Source: UBA12202 sp002691725
GTDB lineage: Bacteria; Pseudomonadota; Alphaproteobacteria; Puniceispirillales; UBA1172
NCBI GenBank assembly: GCA_965660675.1
Contig: CBFIAU010000005.1
Span: forward strand, 1 to 64,000
Direction of reading: 5' to 3'
Length of the DNA: 64,000 bases
Shown here: positions 18,275-25,211 of the stretch, piece after piece
How the letters are laid out: each line of letters begins with the position of its first letter
Numbering within the stretch: position 1 is the stretch's first letter
Notes under the pieces: model-generated
What the model was told of the DNA's origin: nothing
Database searches by the model: none
Seen by the model: only the letters and a program-made list of their open reading frames with translations
Made by a program: the position numbers and the translations under genes

Positions 18275-19768
18275 ATGACGGCCAAAATAACGGTTCCCAA
18301 AATAATGATACAGGGTGCTGGCTCAAATGTTGGGAAATCTGTGCTAGTGGCTGGATTATGCCGCTATTTTGCGAGCCAGGGATTAGCCGTGATGCCGTTC
18401 AAGCCGCAGAATATGTCAAATAATGCGGCGGTGACAGCTGATCAGGGTGAGATTGGCCGCGCTCAGGCGCTGCAAGCTCGCGCCGCGAAAACTGATGCGC
18501 TATCGGATATGAACCCCGTTTTATTGAAGCCGGAAACTGATACAGGGGCGCAGATTATTGTCCAGGGAGAACGCTATGGGACGATGCGCGCCGCCGAATA
18601 TGGCACCCATAAAGCGAGCTTGATGCCGAAAGTTATGGAAAGTTTCAGAAGACTGGAGGCCAAGGCTGACCTCATCATTGTTGAGGGCGCGGGGAGCCCG
18701 GCTGAGGTTAATCTACGGCAAGGTGATCTGGCGAATATGGGTTTTGCAGAAGCCGCTGATGTGCCTGTTATTCTTGTTGGTGATATTGATCGCGGCGGCG
18801 TTATTGCCTCTTTAGTCGGGACACATGCGGTGCTTGAGCCATCTGAAAAGCAACGGATCAAAGGCTTTTTGATCAATAAATTCCGCGGTGATACGCGCCT
18901 TTTTGCTGATGGTATGGATATTATTGCGGCGCGAACAGGCTGGCAAGGGCTAGGGATTTTGCCGTGGTTCGGGGCAGCCGCGCGCTTGCCTGCCGAAGAT
19001 ATTCTTGATCTGGAAAGCAAAGCCAGTCTATCCGCTAACCCCGGCACATGCCATGTTGCTGTTCCGGTCATTCGCCGTATTGCTAATTTTGATGATCTTG
19101 ACCCATTGAGCCAAGACCCTGGCTTCCGCGTCACATTAGTTAAACCCGGTGAGCCATTACCATTGGACACAGATTTGGTATTGCTTCCCGGATCAAAATC
19201 AACGATTGCTGATCTTCAATTTCTGCGCGAACAAGGCTGGGATAAAGACCTGATGACATTGCGCCGTCATGGTAAGGCGGTGATCGGATTATGTGGCGGC
19301 TATCAGATGCTGGGCAAGGGTATTCATGATCCCAACGGCATTGAGGGCATCGCGGGCAGTGTTGATGGTCTTGGTCTCCTGGACATTGAAACGACATTGA
19401 CAGATGAGAAAACGCTCACCCATACAAGCGGCATTGAGAGCCAAACTGGCGCGGCTATTGCTGGCTATGAGATCCATTTAGGCCAGACCACAGGCAGTGA
19501 TACAACAACCCCAATGATCCGTGACATTAAGGGGCGTCAAGGCATAACAACAGATGGCGCAACTAGCCCCGATGGACAAGTCGCTGGATGTTATATACAT
19601 GGGCTTTTTGCCAGTGATACGTTTCGGTCTGCATGGCTTCAACGGCAAGGCCGATCAGCTAGTCAGATCATCTTTGAAGATCAGATTGACCAGACATTAG
19701 ATCAGCTTGCTGATCATCTGGCGCAACATGCTGATCTGGAGGCAATCGCGCGTATCGCCGGGCTTTAG
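18275..19768 (+). CDS. cobQ: Cobyric acid synthase CobQ (CbiP)
   Basis: This 497-residue ATP-dependent amidotransferase amidates four carboxylates (b, d, e, g) of adenosylcobyrinic acid a,c-diamide. The N-terminal dethiobiotin-synthetase-like ATPase begins IMIQGAGSNVGKSVL near residue 11. The C-terminal class-I glutaminase has its nucleophile Cys in GLCGGYQMLG near residue 345, and the catalytic His in CYIHGLF near 437. Only two bases separate it from the cobO stop, so the genes are co-transcribed. It converges on cobD with a 32-bp gap that contains no clear hairpin. Confidence 0.96.
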   Translation: MTAKITVPKIMIQGAGSNVGKSVLVAGLCRYFASQGLAVMPFKPQNMSNNAAVTADQGEIGRAQALQARAAKTDALSDMNPVLLKPETDTGAQIIVQGERYGTMRAAEYGTHKASLMPKVMESFRRLEAKADLIIVEGAGSPAEVNLRQGDLANMGFAEAADVPVILVGDIDRGGVIASLVGTHAVLEPSEKQRIKGFLINKFRGDTRLFADGMDIIAARTGWQGLGILPWFGAAARLPAEDILDLESKASLSANPGTCHVAVPVIRRIANFDDLDPLSQDPGFRVTLVKPGEPLPLDTDLVLLPGSKSTIADLQFLREQGWDKDLMTLRRHGKAVIGLCGGYQMLGKGIHDPNGIEGIAGSVDGLGLLDIETTLTDEKTLTHTSGIESQTGAAIAGYEIHLGQTTGSDTTTPMIRDIKGRQGITTDGATSPDGQVAGCYIHGLFASDTFRSAWLQRQGRSASQIIFEDQIDQTLDQLADHLAQHADLEAIARIAGL

Positions 19769-19800
19769 GCCAATAGCATCGCCTTAAATTTCATTCCCCT

Positions 19801-20862
19801 TTAGAGATATGGCCAGAAATATGGCCAAAACCCGATGGCAAGTAAGCTTATGATGATGATGGCAGTGACGCGCCACAAATAATTCAGAGCAGAAAAGATA
19901 TCAGCACTCGCAGCAATACGGCCTTTGCGGTTAAGTGGCACATCTGTTGACATTCTGGCGCCGTATTTTCTGGGGCCAGCCAAGACAATATTCAATGCGC
20001 CTGCCATAGCGGCTTCTGGCCAGCCTGCATTTGGTGAGCGATGAAGCCCTGCATCGCGCCACATGATGCGGAAAGCGCGCGCCGCCTGTGCTGGTTGCGG
20101 CAATAAAGCGGCGATCACAATCAGCCATCCAGTTATTCGCGCTGGCAGCAGATTAGCAACATCGTCAAGCCTTGCCGCGGCCCAGCCAAAGGCGAGCCAG
20201 CGTGCCGATTTATACCCTATCATGCTATCGGCGGTATTGATCATTTTATAGCCAATTATCCCCGGCAGACCTAGAAGCAGATAATATAGCGCTGGCGCAA
20301 CAACGCCATCAGACAGGTTTTCGGCGGTTGTTTCTATACTGGCACGACAAATTGCAGGGGCATCTAGCTGCTCTGGATTGCGGCCAACAATCATAGAAAC
20401 CGCTTGTCGGGCGGCGGTCAGGTCATCTTGCCGAGATGCGGAATTGAGCGCATGGGCGACATCCCGAACATGCTGATCCAAGCTGCGCCCAGCTAATAGT
20501 ATCGTCACAAGTATAGCTTCGGTGATGATGACAGGCCATGCTCCGATATCGGTCATATCGCCGATCACTTTCGCTAAAGCGGCAAGCCCTGACCCTCCCA
20601 GAATAGCGATGAGAACAAGCAGGATAATGGCCGCCAGACCACGGATGCGGCGGCGGTATCCTGTTATATGCGATGAATGCCAGGATGCGCTGATGGTTTT
20701 TATCATGCGGCCAAAGATCACCACCGGATGCGGCAAGTGCCGCCATAATATATCAGGCTCACCTATGATCGCGTCGGCGGCCAAGGCAACAGCAAGGATG
20801 ATGGCGCGTGTGGCTATCGTTAACGGGATGGCAAGAATAATGATTTCAGCAAAGGCTATCAT
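19801..20862 (-). CDS. cobD: Adenosylcobinamide-phosphate synthase CobD (CbiB)
   Basis: This inner-membrane protein of about 353 residues with several hydrophobic segments joins cobyric acid to the aminopropanol (phosphate) arm. The family motif GEPDILWRHLPHPVVIFGR is near the N-terminus, and AETTAENLSDG-type residues (here IETTAENLSDGVVAPALYY) lie in the middle. The frame also has an ATG at 20901, but that codon follows a TATAAT box directly. The ATG at 20862 has AAGGAG only two bases upstream, so neither start is ideal; 20862 was chosen because the promoter would otherwise lie too close. It is convergent with cobQ and divergent from the small gene at 21110. Confidence 0.92.
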   Translation of the reverse strand: MIAFAEIIILAIPLTIATRAIILAVALAADAIIGEPDILWRHLPHPVVIFGRMIKTISASWHSSHITGYRRRIRGLAAIILLVLIAILGGSGLAALAKVIGDMTDIGAWPVIITEAILVTILLAGRSLDQHVRDVAHALNSASRQDDLTAARQAVSMIVGRNPEQLDAPAICRASIETTAENLSDGVVAPALYYLLLGLPGIIGYKMINTADSMIGYKSARWLAFGWAAARLDDVANLLPARITGWLIVIAALLPQPAQAARAFRIMWRDAGLHRSPNAGWPEAAMAGALNIVLAGPRKYGARMSTDVPLNRKGRIAASADIFSALNYLWRVTAIIIISLLAIGFWPYFWPYL

Positions 20863-20901
20863 ATCTCCTTTATAATTTGATTGCTGACAATTCCAATCCA
20901 T

Positions 20902-20938
20902 ATTATACCAATGTCTTTGGGTTCCTTGTCTGACAAGG
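20902..20938 (-). promoter_or_regulatory. Candidate cobD promoter with overlapping palindrome
   Basis: On the minus strand a perfect TATAAT lies at 20902-20907. The position 17 bp upstream, where a -35 would sit, reads GACAAG (20925-20930), which is weak. That position is inside the perfect 15-base palindrome CCTTGTC-T-GACAAGG (20924-20938). A palindrome over the -35 region is a typical operator placement, so a repressor or activator site is plausible. The rest of the 20902-21109 gap shows no riboswitch that could be recognised. Confidence 0.4.
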
Positions 20939-21109
20939 TGGAATAGATCTTGGTGCGGCGGACTTACAAATCAGTGAGAGCTTTATCCAGGGCCCGTTGC
21001 TAATACAGTGATGCTTGGCTGCCATGCAATAAAGGCTGGTGCATCAGGTTCAGTATTAGCAATCCACCTTTCGCTGACATTGTTCTCAAAAAAGTGAAAG
21101 GATAATATC

Positions 21110-21367
21110 ATGATATATTCAAAAATGGCTTTAACGCTGGTAATGGTGGCGACACCAAAGCTGGCCTTGGCGCATATTGGGCATATTGGCGATCTGGCTG
21201 GCCATGGGCATCTGATCGGGCTTGCTGGATTAGCGGCGGCGGGTGCGGGCGCGGTGCTATGGGGTATTTTGCGCGCTGGCGACAAGACAGCTGATGATGA
21301 TAGTGCTGAAGATAGCCCTGAAAATAGTGTTGAAGATAGCGTTAAAGATGCTGGCGCGGCTAGCTAG
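21110..21367 (+). CDS. Small His-containing single-span membrane protein in the cobalamin locus
   Basis: This is an 85-residue protein. Residues 1-21 form a signal peptide ending ALA. A short histidine stretch (HIGHIGDLAGHGH) follows directly at the mature N-terminus, then one hydrophobic helix (about 34-53) and an acidic tail of degenerate repeats (DSAEDSPENSVEDS). AAAGGA sits 7 bases before the ATG. The layout recalls small alphaproteobacterial proteins found near cbiX and could bind a metal (cobalt) at the periplasmic face, somewhat like CbtB-type transporter subunits; this is inference. No catalytic motif is present. The gene sits between divergent cobD and cbiX. Confidence 0.75.
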   Translation: MIYSKMALTLVMVATPKLALAHIGHIGDLAGHGHLIGLAGLAAAGAGAVLWGILRAGDKTADDDSAEDSPENSVEDSVKDAGAAS

Positions 21368-21428
21368 TCAAAGTAATGGTCAAGCGAGCCCTGCCGTATC
21401 TTAATATTTTTATTATGTGAGGATAATT

Positions 21429-22583
21429 ATGTCACAAGCAAAGCAGCCAACATCACAACAGCCGAAATACGGGGTCATGATCTGTGGTCATGGCAGTCGG
21501 TCAAAATCTGCCGTTGCCGAGTTTGCGGTATTGTCTGAAAAACTGCCTGCCTATTTTCCTGACTGGCCAGTGGAATATGGCTATCTTGAGTTTGCGACGC
21601 CGGTGATTAAAACCGGATTAGACAAATTAAAAGAACAGGGCGTTAATCATGTGCTGGCGGTGCCGGGGATGCTGTTTGCGGCAGGTCATGCGAAAAATGA
21701 TATCCCGTCGGTGCTTAACACTTACGCCGCCCAGAACGATATGACGATCCAATATGGGCGTGAGCTGGCTATTGATCTGAAAATGCTGAAAGCCGCGGGT
21801 GACCGTGTCACAGCAGCGCTTGATGCCGCCGATAAAGCCGAAGGTGTGGTGGCGCGTCATGATACCTGTCTTGTTGTTATTGGGCGTGGGTCTTCTGATC
21901 CTGATGCCAATTCCAATGTAGCAAAGGTCGCGCGGATGCTGGTGGAAAGTCTGGGGCTTGGCTGGTGTGAGACAGGGTTTTCTGGCGTCACTTTTCCACT
22001 CGTTGAACCATGCCTTGAAAATGTGACAAAACTTGGCTTTAAGCGGATTGTGGTTTTTCCATATTTTCTGTTTTCAGGTATCCTGATTGACCGGATTTAT
22101 GGCTTTACCGATGCCGTGGCTGAACGTCACCCCAATATATCATTCGTGAAGGCTGGATATCTCAATGATCATGATCAGGTCATTGAAACCTTTGTTGAGC
22201 GTGTCCATGAAATCTTAAATGGATCGAACAATATGAACTGCTCGATGTGTAAATATCGAAGCGCCGTTCTCGGCTTTGAGGATGAGGTCGGGCTACCCCA
22301 GGAAAGTCATCACCATCATGTTGAAGGCAAAGGCGTATCCGCACCGGGTAGTAATGTTGAGGATTGTCAGCTGTGTACAACCTTCTGTACAGGGGAATGT
22401 CGGCTAAATGCAGACCATCATGATCATGATCACTCACACGACCACGGGCACGACCACTCACATGATCACGGGCATGATCACTCGCACGACCACGGGCATG
22501 ATCATCATCACCATCCCTATCCACAAGCTAATCATCCCCTTGGGCCAAAATCAGTATTGAATAGGCCAAAAGATAAAAATTGA
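21429..22583 (+). CDS. cbiX: Sirohydrochlorin cobaltochelatase CbiX, long form with Fe-S and His-rich tail
   Basis: This protein of about 384 residues has two CbiX-type domains. The N-terminal one keeps the metal-binding histidines in CGHGSR (near residue 20) and AAGHAKND. The equivalent positions in the second domain are GRGSS and FSGILIDR, so only the first half looks catalytic. The tail holds CSMC (MxCxxC-like), a second cysteine cluster CQLCTTFCTGEC and a His/Asp tract made of three 24-nt DNA repeats. It inserts Co2+ into sirohydrochlorin at the start of the early-cobalt route. The start ATG at 21429 was chosen over an upstream GTG because GAGGATAATT precedes it. Confidence 0.92.
   Translation: MSQAKQPTSQQPKYGVMICGHGSRSKSAVAEFAVLSEKLPAYFPDWPVEYGYLEFATPVIKTGLDKLKEQGVNHVLAVPGMLFAAGHAKNDIPSVLNTYAAQNDMTIQYGRELAIDLKMLKAAGDRVTAALDAADKAEGVVARHDTCLVVIGRGSSDPDANSNVAKVARMLVESLGLGWCETGFSGVTFPLVEPCLENVTKLGFKRIVVFPYFLFSGILIDRIYGFTDAVAERHPNISFVKAGYLNDHDQVIETFVERVHEILNGSNNMNCSMCKYRSAVLGFEDEVGLPQESHHHHVEGKGVSAPGSNVEDCQLCTTFCTGECRLNADHHDHDHSHDHGHDHSHDHGHDHSHDHGHDHHHHPYPQANHPLGPKSVLNRPKDKN
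22431..22502 (+). repeat. Three tandem 24-nt repeats in cbiX (His/Asp tail)
   Basis: Units are at 22431-22454, 22455-22478 and 22479-22502, each beginning CACTC and encoding His-Ser-His-Asp-His-Gly-His-Asp. Differences are mostly third-position (CAC/CAT, GAC/GAT), so the array has diverged synonymously and the protein tract seems to be maintained by selection. Confidence 0.9.
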
Positions 22584-23245
22584 TGGCAACCTTCTTTGAT
22601 TATATCAAGGACCCAGATGCCATTTATACCCAATCCTTTGAACGGGTGCGCGCGGCGGTTCCTGCATTAGCCGATTTGCCGCCAAGCATAGCGCCATTGG
22701 TTGAACGGATTATTCATGCCTCCGCCATGCCTGATGTCATTGATGACCTGATATGGTCAGACAATATTATTGACCGCGCGGTCAGCAGTTTGTCCAGGGG
22801 CAAGCCAATCCTATGTGACTGCCAGATGCTAGGCTCCGGCATCACGTCAAGATTTCTGCCTGCCCAAAATCCGATTATCGTAACGCTTAATCATGCTGAT
22901 GTGGCAAGCGCGGCCAAGCGGCTTGAAACAACACGTTCGGCGGCGGCGGTTGAACTTTGGCTGCCGCATATTGAGGATGCGATTGTCGCATTTGGCAATG
23001 CCCCGACGGCATTGTTTCACTTGCTTGAGCGCTTGGCCTCAGGCTGGCCGAAACCTGCGGCGATACTCGGCTTTCCTGTTGGATTTGTTGGCGCGGCTGA
23101 ATCGAAACAAGCGCTTATTGAATCCGCGCATAACTCGGCATTTATTACCCTGAAAGGCAGGCGTGGCGGTTCTGCCATGGCGGCGGCGGCGGTTAACGCC
23201 CTCACCATCATGGCGTCAGCAACAGAGCGTGGTGATCGGCTATGA
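22583..23245 (+). CDS. cobH: Precorrin-8X methylmutase CobH (CbiC)
   Basis: This roughly 220-residue CbiC/CobH protein moves the C11 methyl to C12 to give (hydrogeno- or co-)byrinic acid. The catalytic His lies in IIHASAMPDV near residue 47, and conserved segments KPILCDCQMLGSGI and GFPVGFVGAAESK follow. The ATG at 22583 shares its A with the cbiX stop (TGATG), indicating coupling. Its own stop overlaps the cobL start by four bases. Confidence 0.95.
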   Translation: MATFFDYIKDPDAIYTQSFERVRAAVPALADLPPSIAPLVERIIHASAMPDVIDDLIWSDNIIDRAVSSLSRGKPILCDCQMLGSGITSRFLPAQNPIIVTLNHADVASAAKRLETTRSAAAVELWLPHIEDAIVAFGNAPTALFHLLERLASGWPKPAAILGFPVGFVGAAESKQALIESAHNSAFITLKGRRGGSAMAAAAVNALTIMASATERGDRL

Positions 23246-24504
23246 TCTGGCTTGATATCATAGGCGTTGGAGAGGCAGGCTTATCTGATCTTAACGCTGA
23301 CCAGAAAGACAGGATTCTAGCGGCACAGCATATCATTGCCCCAGACCGCCTCATCGCCGCTTTAGATGATATGACACTCAATGCTGAGCTGATCACTTGG
23401 CCGCGCCCATTTCGCCAGATTTATGATGTATTAGAGGCGTGGAGAGGCAAGCCAACCGTTATATTGGCAACTGGTGACCCGCTTTGGTATGGCGCAGGAA
23501 GCAGTTTAGTGACGCGCATCCCAAGTGATGAGATGCGGATTGAGCCAGCCCCATCAGGGTTTCAATTAGCGGCTAGCCGCATGGGTTGGCCGATGGCACA
23601 TCTTCATGCCATGACGCTGCATGGCCGGCCTCTTGAGATGATCCGAGCCGCTATCATGCCATCGGCGCGATTATTGATCTTGGCTGATAGCGCCGCCACA
23701 CCAGCGCAAGTGGCAGAGCAATTGGTTGCTATTGGGGCAGGCACAGCAGCAATGGCGGCATTGGCGCATATTGGCGGTGATGCGGAAACAAGGGTTGACG
23801 GGCGCGCGACCGACTGGGCGAAAAAGCCGCCGCAAGTCGCCGATTTTCATGTTCTCGCCGTTGCTTGTCCAGATATCATGCCAGGATTTTATCCGTCTGT
23901 TCCGGGGCTTCCTGATGACGCTTATGACAGTGACGGCAAGCTGACAAAATCTGATATTCGCGCCATTACGCTAGCGCGGCTCAAGCCTGTATCGGGTCAG
24001 CTATTATGGGATTTAGGATGCGGGTCTGGGTCTATTGGGATTGAATGGATGCGTGCCGCCGCCGATGCTCGTGCCATTGGGGTGGAGCAACGCGCCGACA
24101 GATTAGCTGTGGCTGAAGCTAATGCCATAAAGTTAGGCGTTCCAAAATGGGCTGGGGTGAAAGGCGAAAACCTGCCACTAGCGGCGGAGCTTGATTGCCC
24201 TGATGCGGTCTTTATTGGTGGTGGGTTGAGCGTTGATCTGGCTGAACTGGTGATGTCGCGGCTGAAATCTGGTGGCCGTTTGGTGGTCAATGCGGTGACG
24301 CTGGAAAGTGAAGCGATATTGCTGCAATTGCATCAGCATCATGGCGGCAGGCTGATCCGAATTGCGGTTAGCCATGCTGATCCTGTTGGGCCTTATTATG
24401 GCTGGCGTAGTGCGATGCCTGTCACGCAATGGGTTTTAGAAAAAGGATTAGGGGAAAAAGAATTAGAGGAAAAAGGATTAGGGGAAAAGGAAACCGATAG
24501 ATGA
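23242..24504 (+). CDS. cobL: Precorrin-6Y C5,15-methyltransferase (decarboxylating) CobL (CbiE-CbiT fusion)
   Basis: This 420-residue fusion has an N-terminal CbiE-type tetrapyrrole methylase (about 1-200; GVGEAGLSDL near the start, ATGDPLWYGAG near 78). The C-terminal CbiT-type Rossmann methyltransferase has LLWDLGCGSGSIGIEW near residue 255. It methylates C5 and C15 and removes the C12 acetate carboxyl. The last 20 residues are an unusual charged tail (EKGLGEKELE repeated) encoded by a 30-nt duplication. The start overlaps cobH and the stop overlaps cobI by four bases each. Confidence 0.94.
   Translation: MIWLDIIGVGEAGLSDLNADQKDRILAAQHIIAPDRLIAALDDMTLNAELITWPRPFRQIYDVLEAWRGKPTVILATGDPLWYGAGSSLVTRIPSDEMRIEPAPSGFQLAASRMGWPMAHLHAMTLHGRPLEMIRAAIMPSARLLILADSAATPAQVAEQLVAIGAGTAAMAALAHIGGDAETRVDGRATDWAKKPPQVADFHVLAVACPDIMPGFYPSVPGLPDDAYDSDGKLTKSDIRAITLARLKPVSGQLLWDLGCGSGSIGIEWMRAAADARAIGVEQRADRLAVAEANAIKLGVPKWAGVKGENLPLAAELDCPDAVFIGGGLSVDLAELVMSRLKSGGRLVVNAVTLESEAILLQLHQHHGGRLIRIAVSHADPVGPYYGWRSAMPVTQWVLEKGLGEKELEEKGLGEKETDR
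24439..24488 (+). repeat. 30-nt tandem duplication at the cobL 3' end
   Basis: The 20-mer GAAAAAGGATTAGGGGAAAA occurs at 24439-24458 and again at 24469-24488, a 30-nt period in frame. It encodes a repeated EKGLGEKELE-type tail just before the stop codon. The tail is outside the CbiT fold and is probably dispensable. Confidence 0.9.
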
Positions 24505-25211
24505 CGGTTAAACGCGGCAAGTTAATTGGTATCGGCACAGGCCCCGGTGACCCAGAATTAGTCACGCGCAAAGCGTGGCGCCTCGTCAGTGAAGCCAAGG
24601 TTGTGGCGTATCCAGCGCCTGATCAAGGCGACAGTTTTTCGCGTCAGATCATGGCTGATGCTATTCGCGATGATGCGATTGAGATACCTATTATCATTCC
24701 CATGGTTTCTGGCCGAGCGCCAGCGCAAGCGATCTATGATCAGGCGGCAGAGGACCTGCTCATTCATCTCAATGCCGGGCATGATGTTGCCGTTTTATGT
24801 GAGGGTGATCCGTTATTCTATGGCTCATTCATGTATCTTCTGGCGCGGCTTCGGGATGAGGTTGAGGTTGAAATGATCGCTGGTGTCTCATCGCTTGTTG
24901 CTTCGGCATCGGCGGCGCTTCGGCCATTAGCGGCACGGCTGGATGTCTTGAGCGTATTGGCGGCACCGCTAGATAACGACCGTTTGCGGGATGCCATAGC
25001 GACATCAGAATCGGTGGTTATCATCAAACTTGGCCGCCATTTGGAACGCCTGCGCGGGCTAATCGCTGATCTGAATTTGCTCGATAACGCGATCTATATC
25101 AGCCATGCAACGCTACCGCATCAACAGGTCATGCCATTGCAAGACGCGCCAGATGATGCGCCTTATTTTTCCATGATACTGATTTATAAAGGAAGTGATC
25201 CATGGATTTGA
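24501..25211 (+). CDS. cobI: Precorrin-2 C20-methyltransferase CobI (CbiL)
   Basis: This 236-residue class-III SAM-dependent tetrapyrrole methylase has GIGTGPGDPELVTRKAWR at residues 10-27, the loop CEGDPLFYGSFMYL near 95, and AGVSSLVASASA near 130. It methylates C20 of precorrin-2 or its cobalt form. The sequence alone does not decide between the CobI and CbiL substrate. The ATGA overlap with cobL and a 10-bp overlap with the next gene place it mid-operon. Confidence 0.94.
   Translation: MTVKRGKLIGIGTGPGDPELVTRKAWRLVSEAKVVAYPAPDQGDSFSRQIMADAIRDDAIEIPIIIPMVSGRAPAQAIYDQAAEDLLIHLNAGHDVAVLCEGDPLFYGSFMYLLARLRDEVEVEMIAGVSSLVASASAALRPLAARLDVLSVLAAPLDNDRLRDAIATSESVVIIKLGRHLERLRGLIADLNLLDNAIYISHATLPHQQVMPLQDAPDDAPYFSMILIYKGSDPWI

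Noticed and set aside
22180..22524. Minus-strand Asp/Arg/His-rich open frame opposite cbiX
   Set aside because: It is the antisense shadow of the His/Asp repeat tract and cbiX body, with no ribosome-binding site or family motif.
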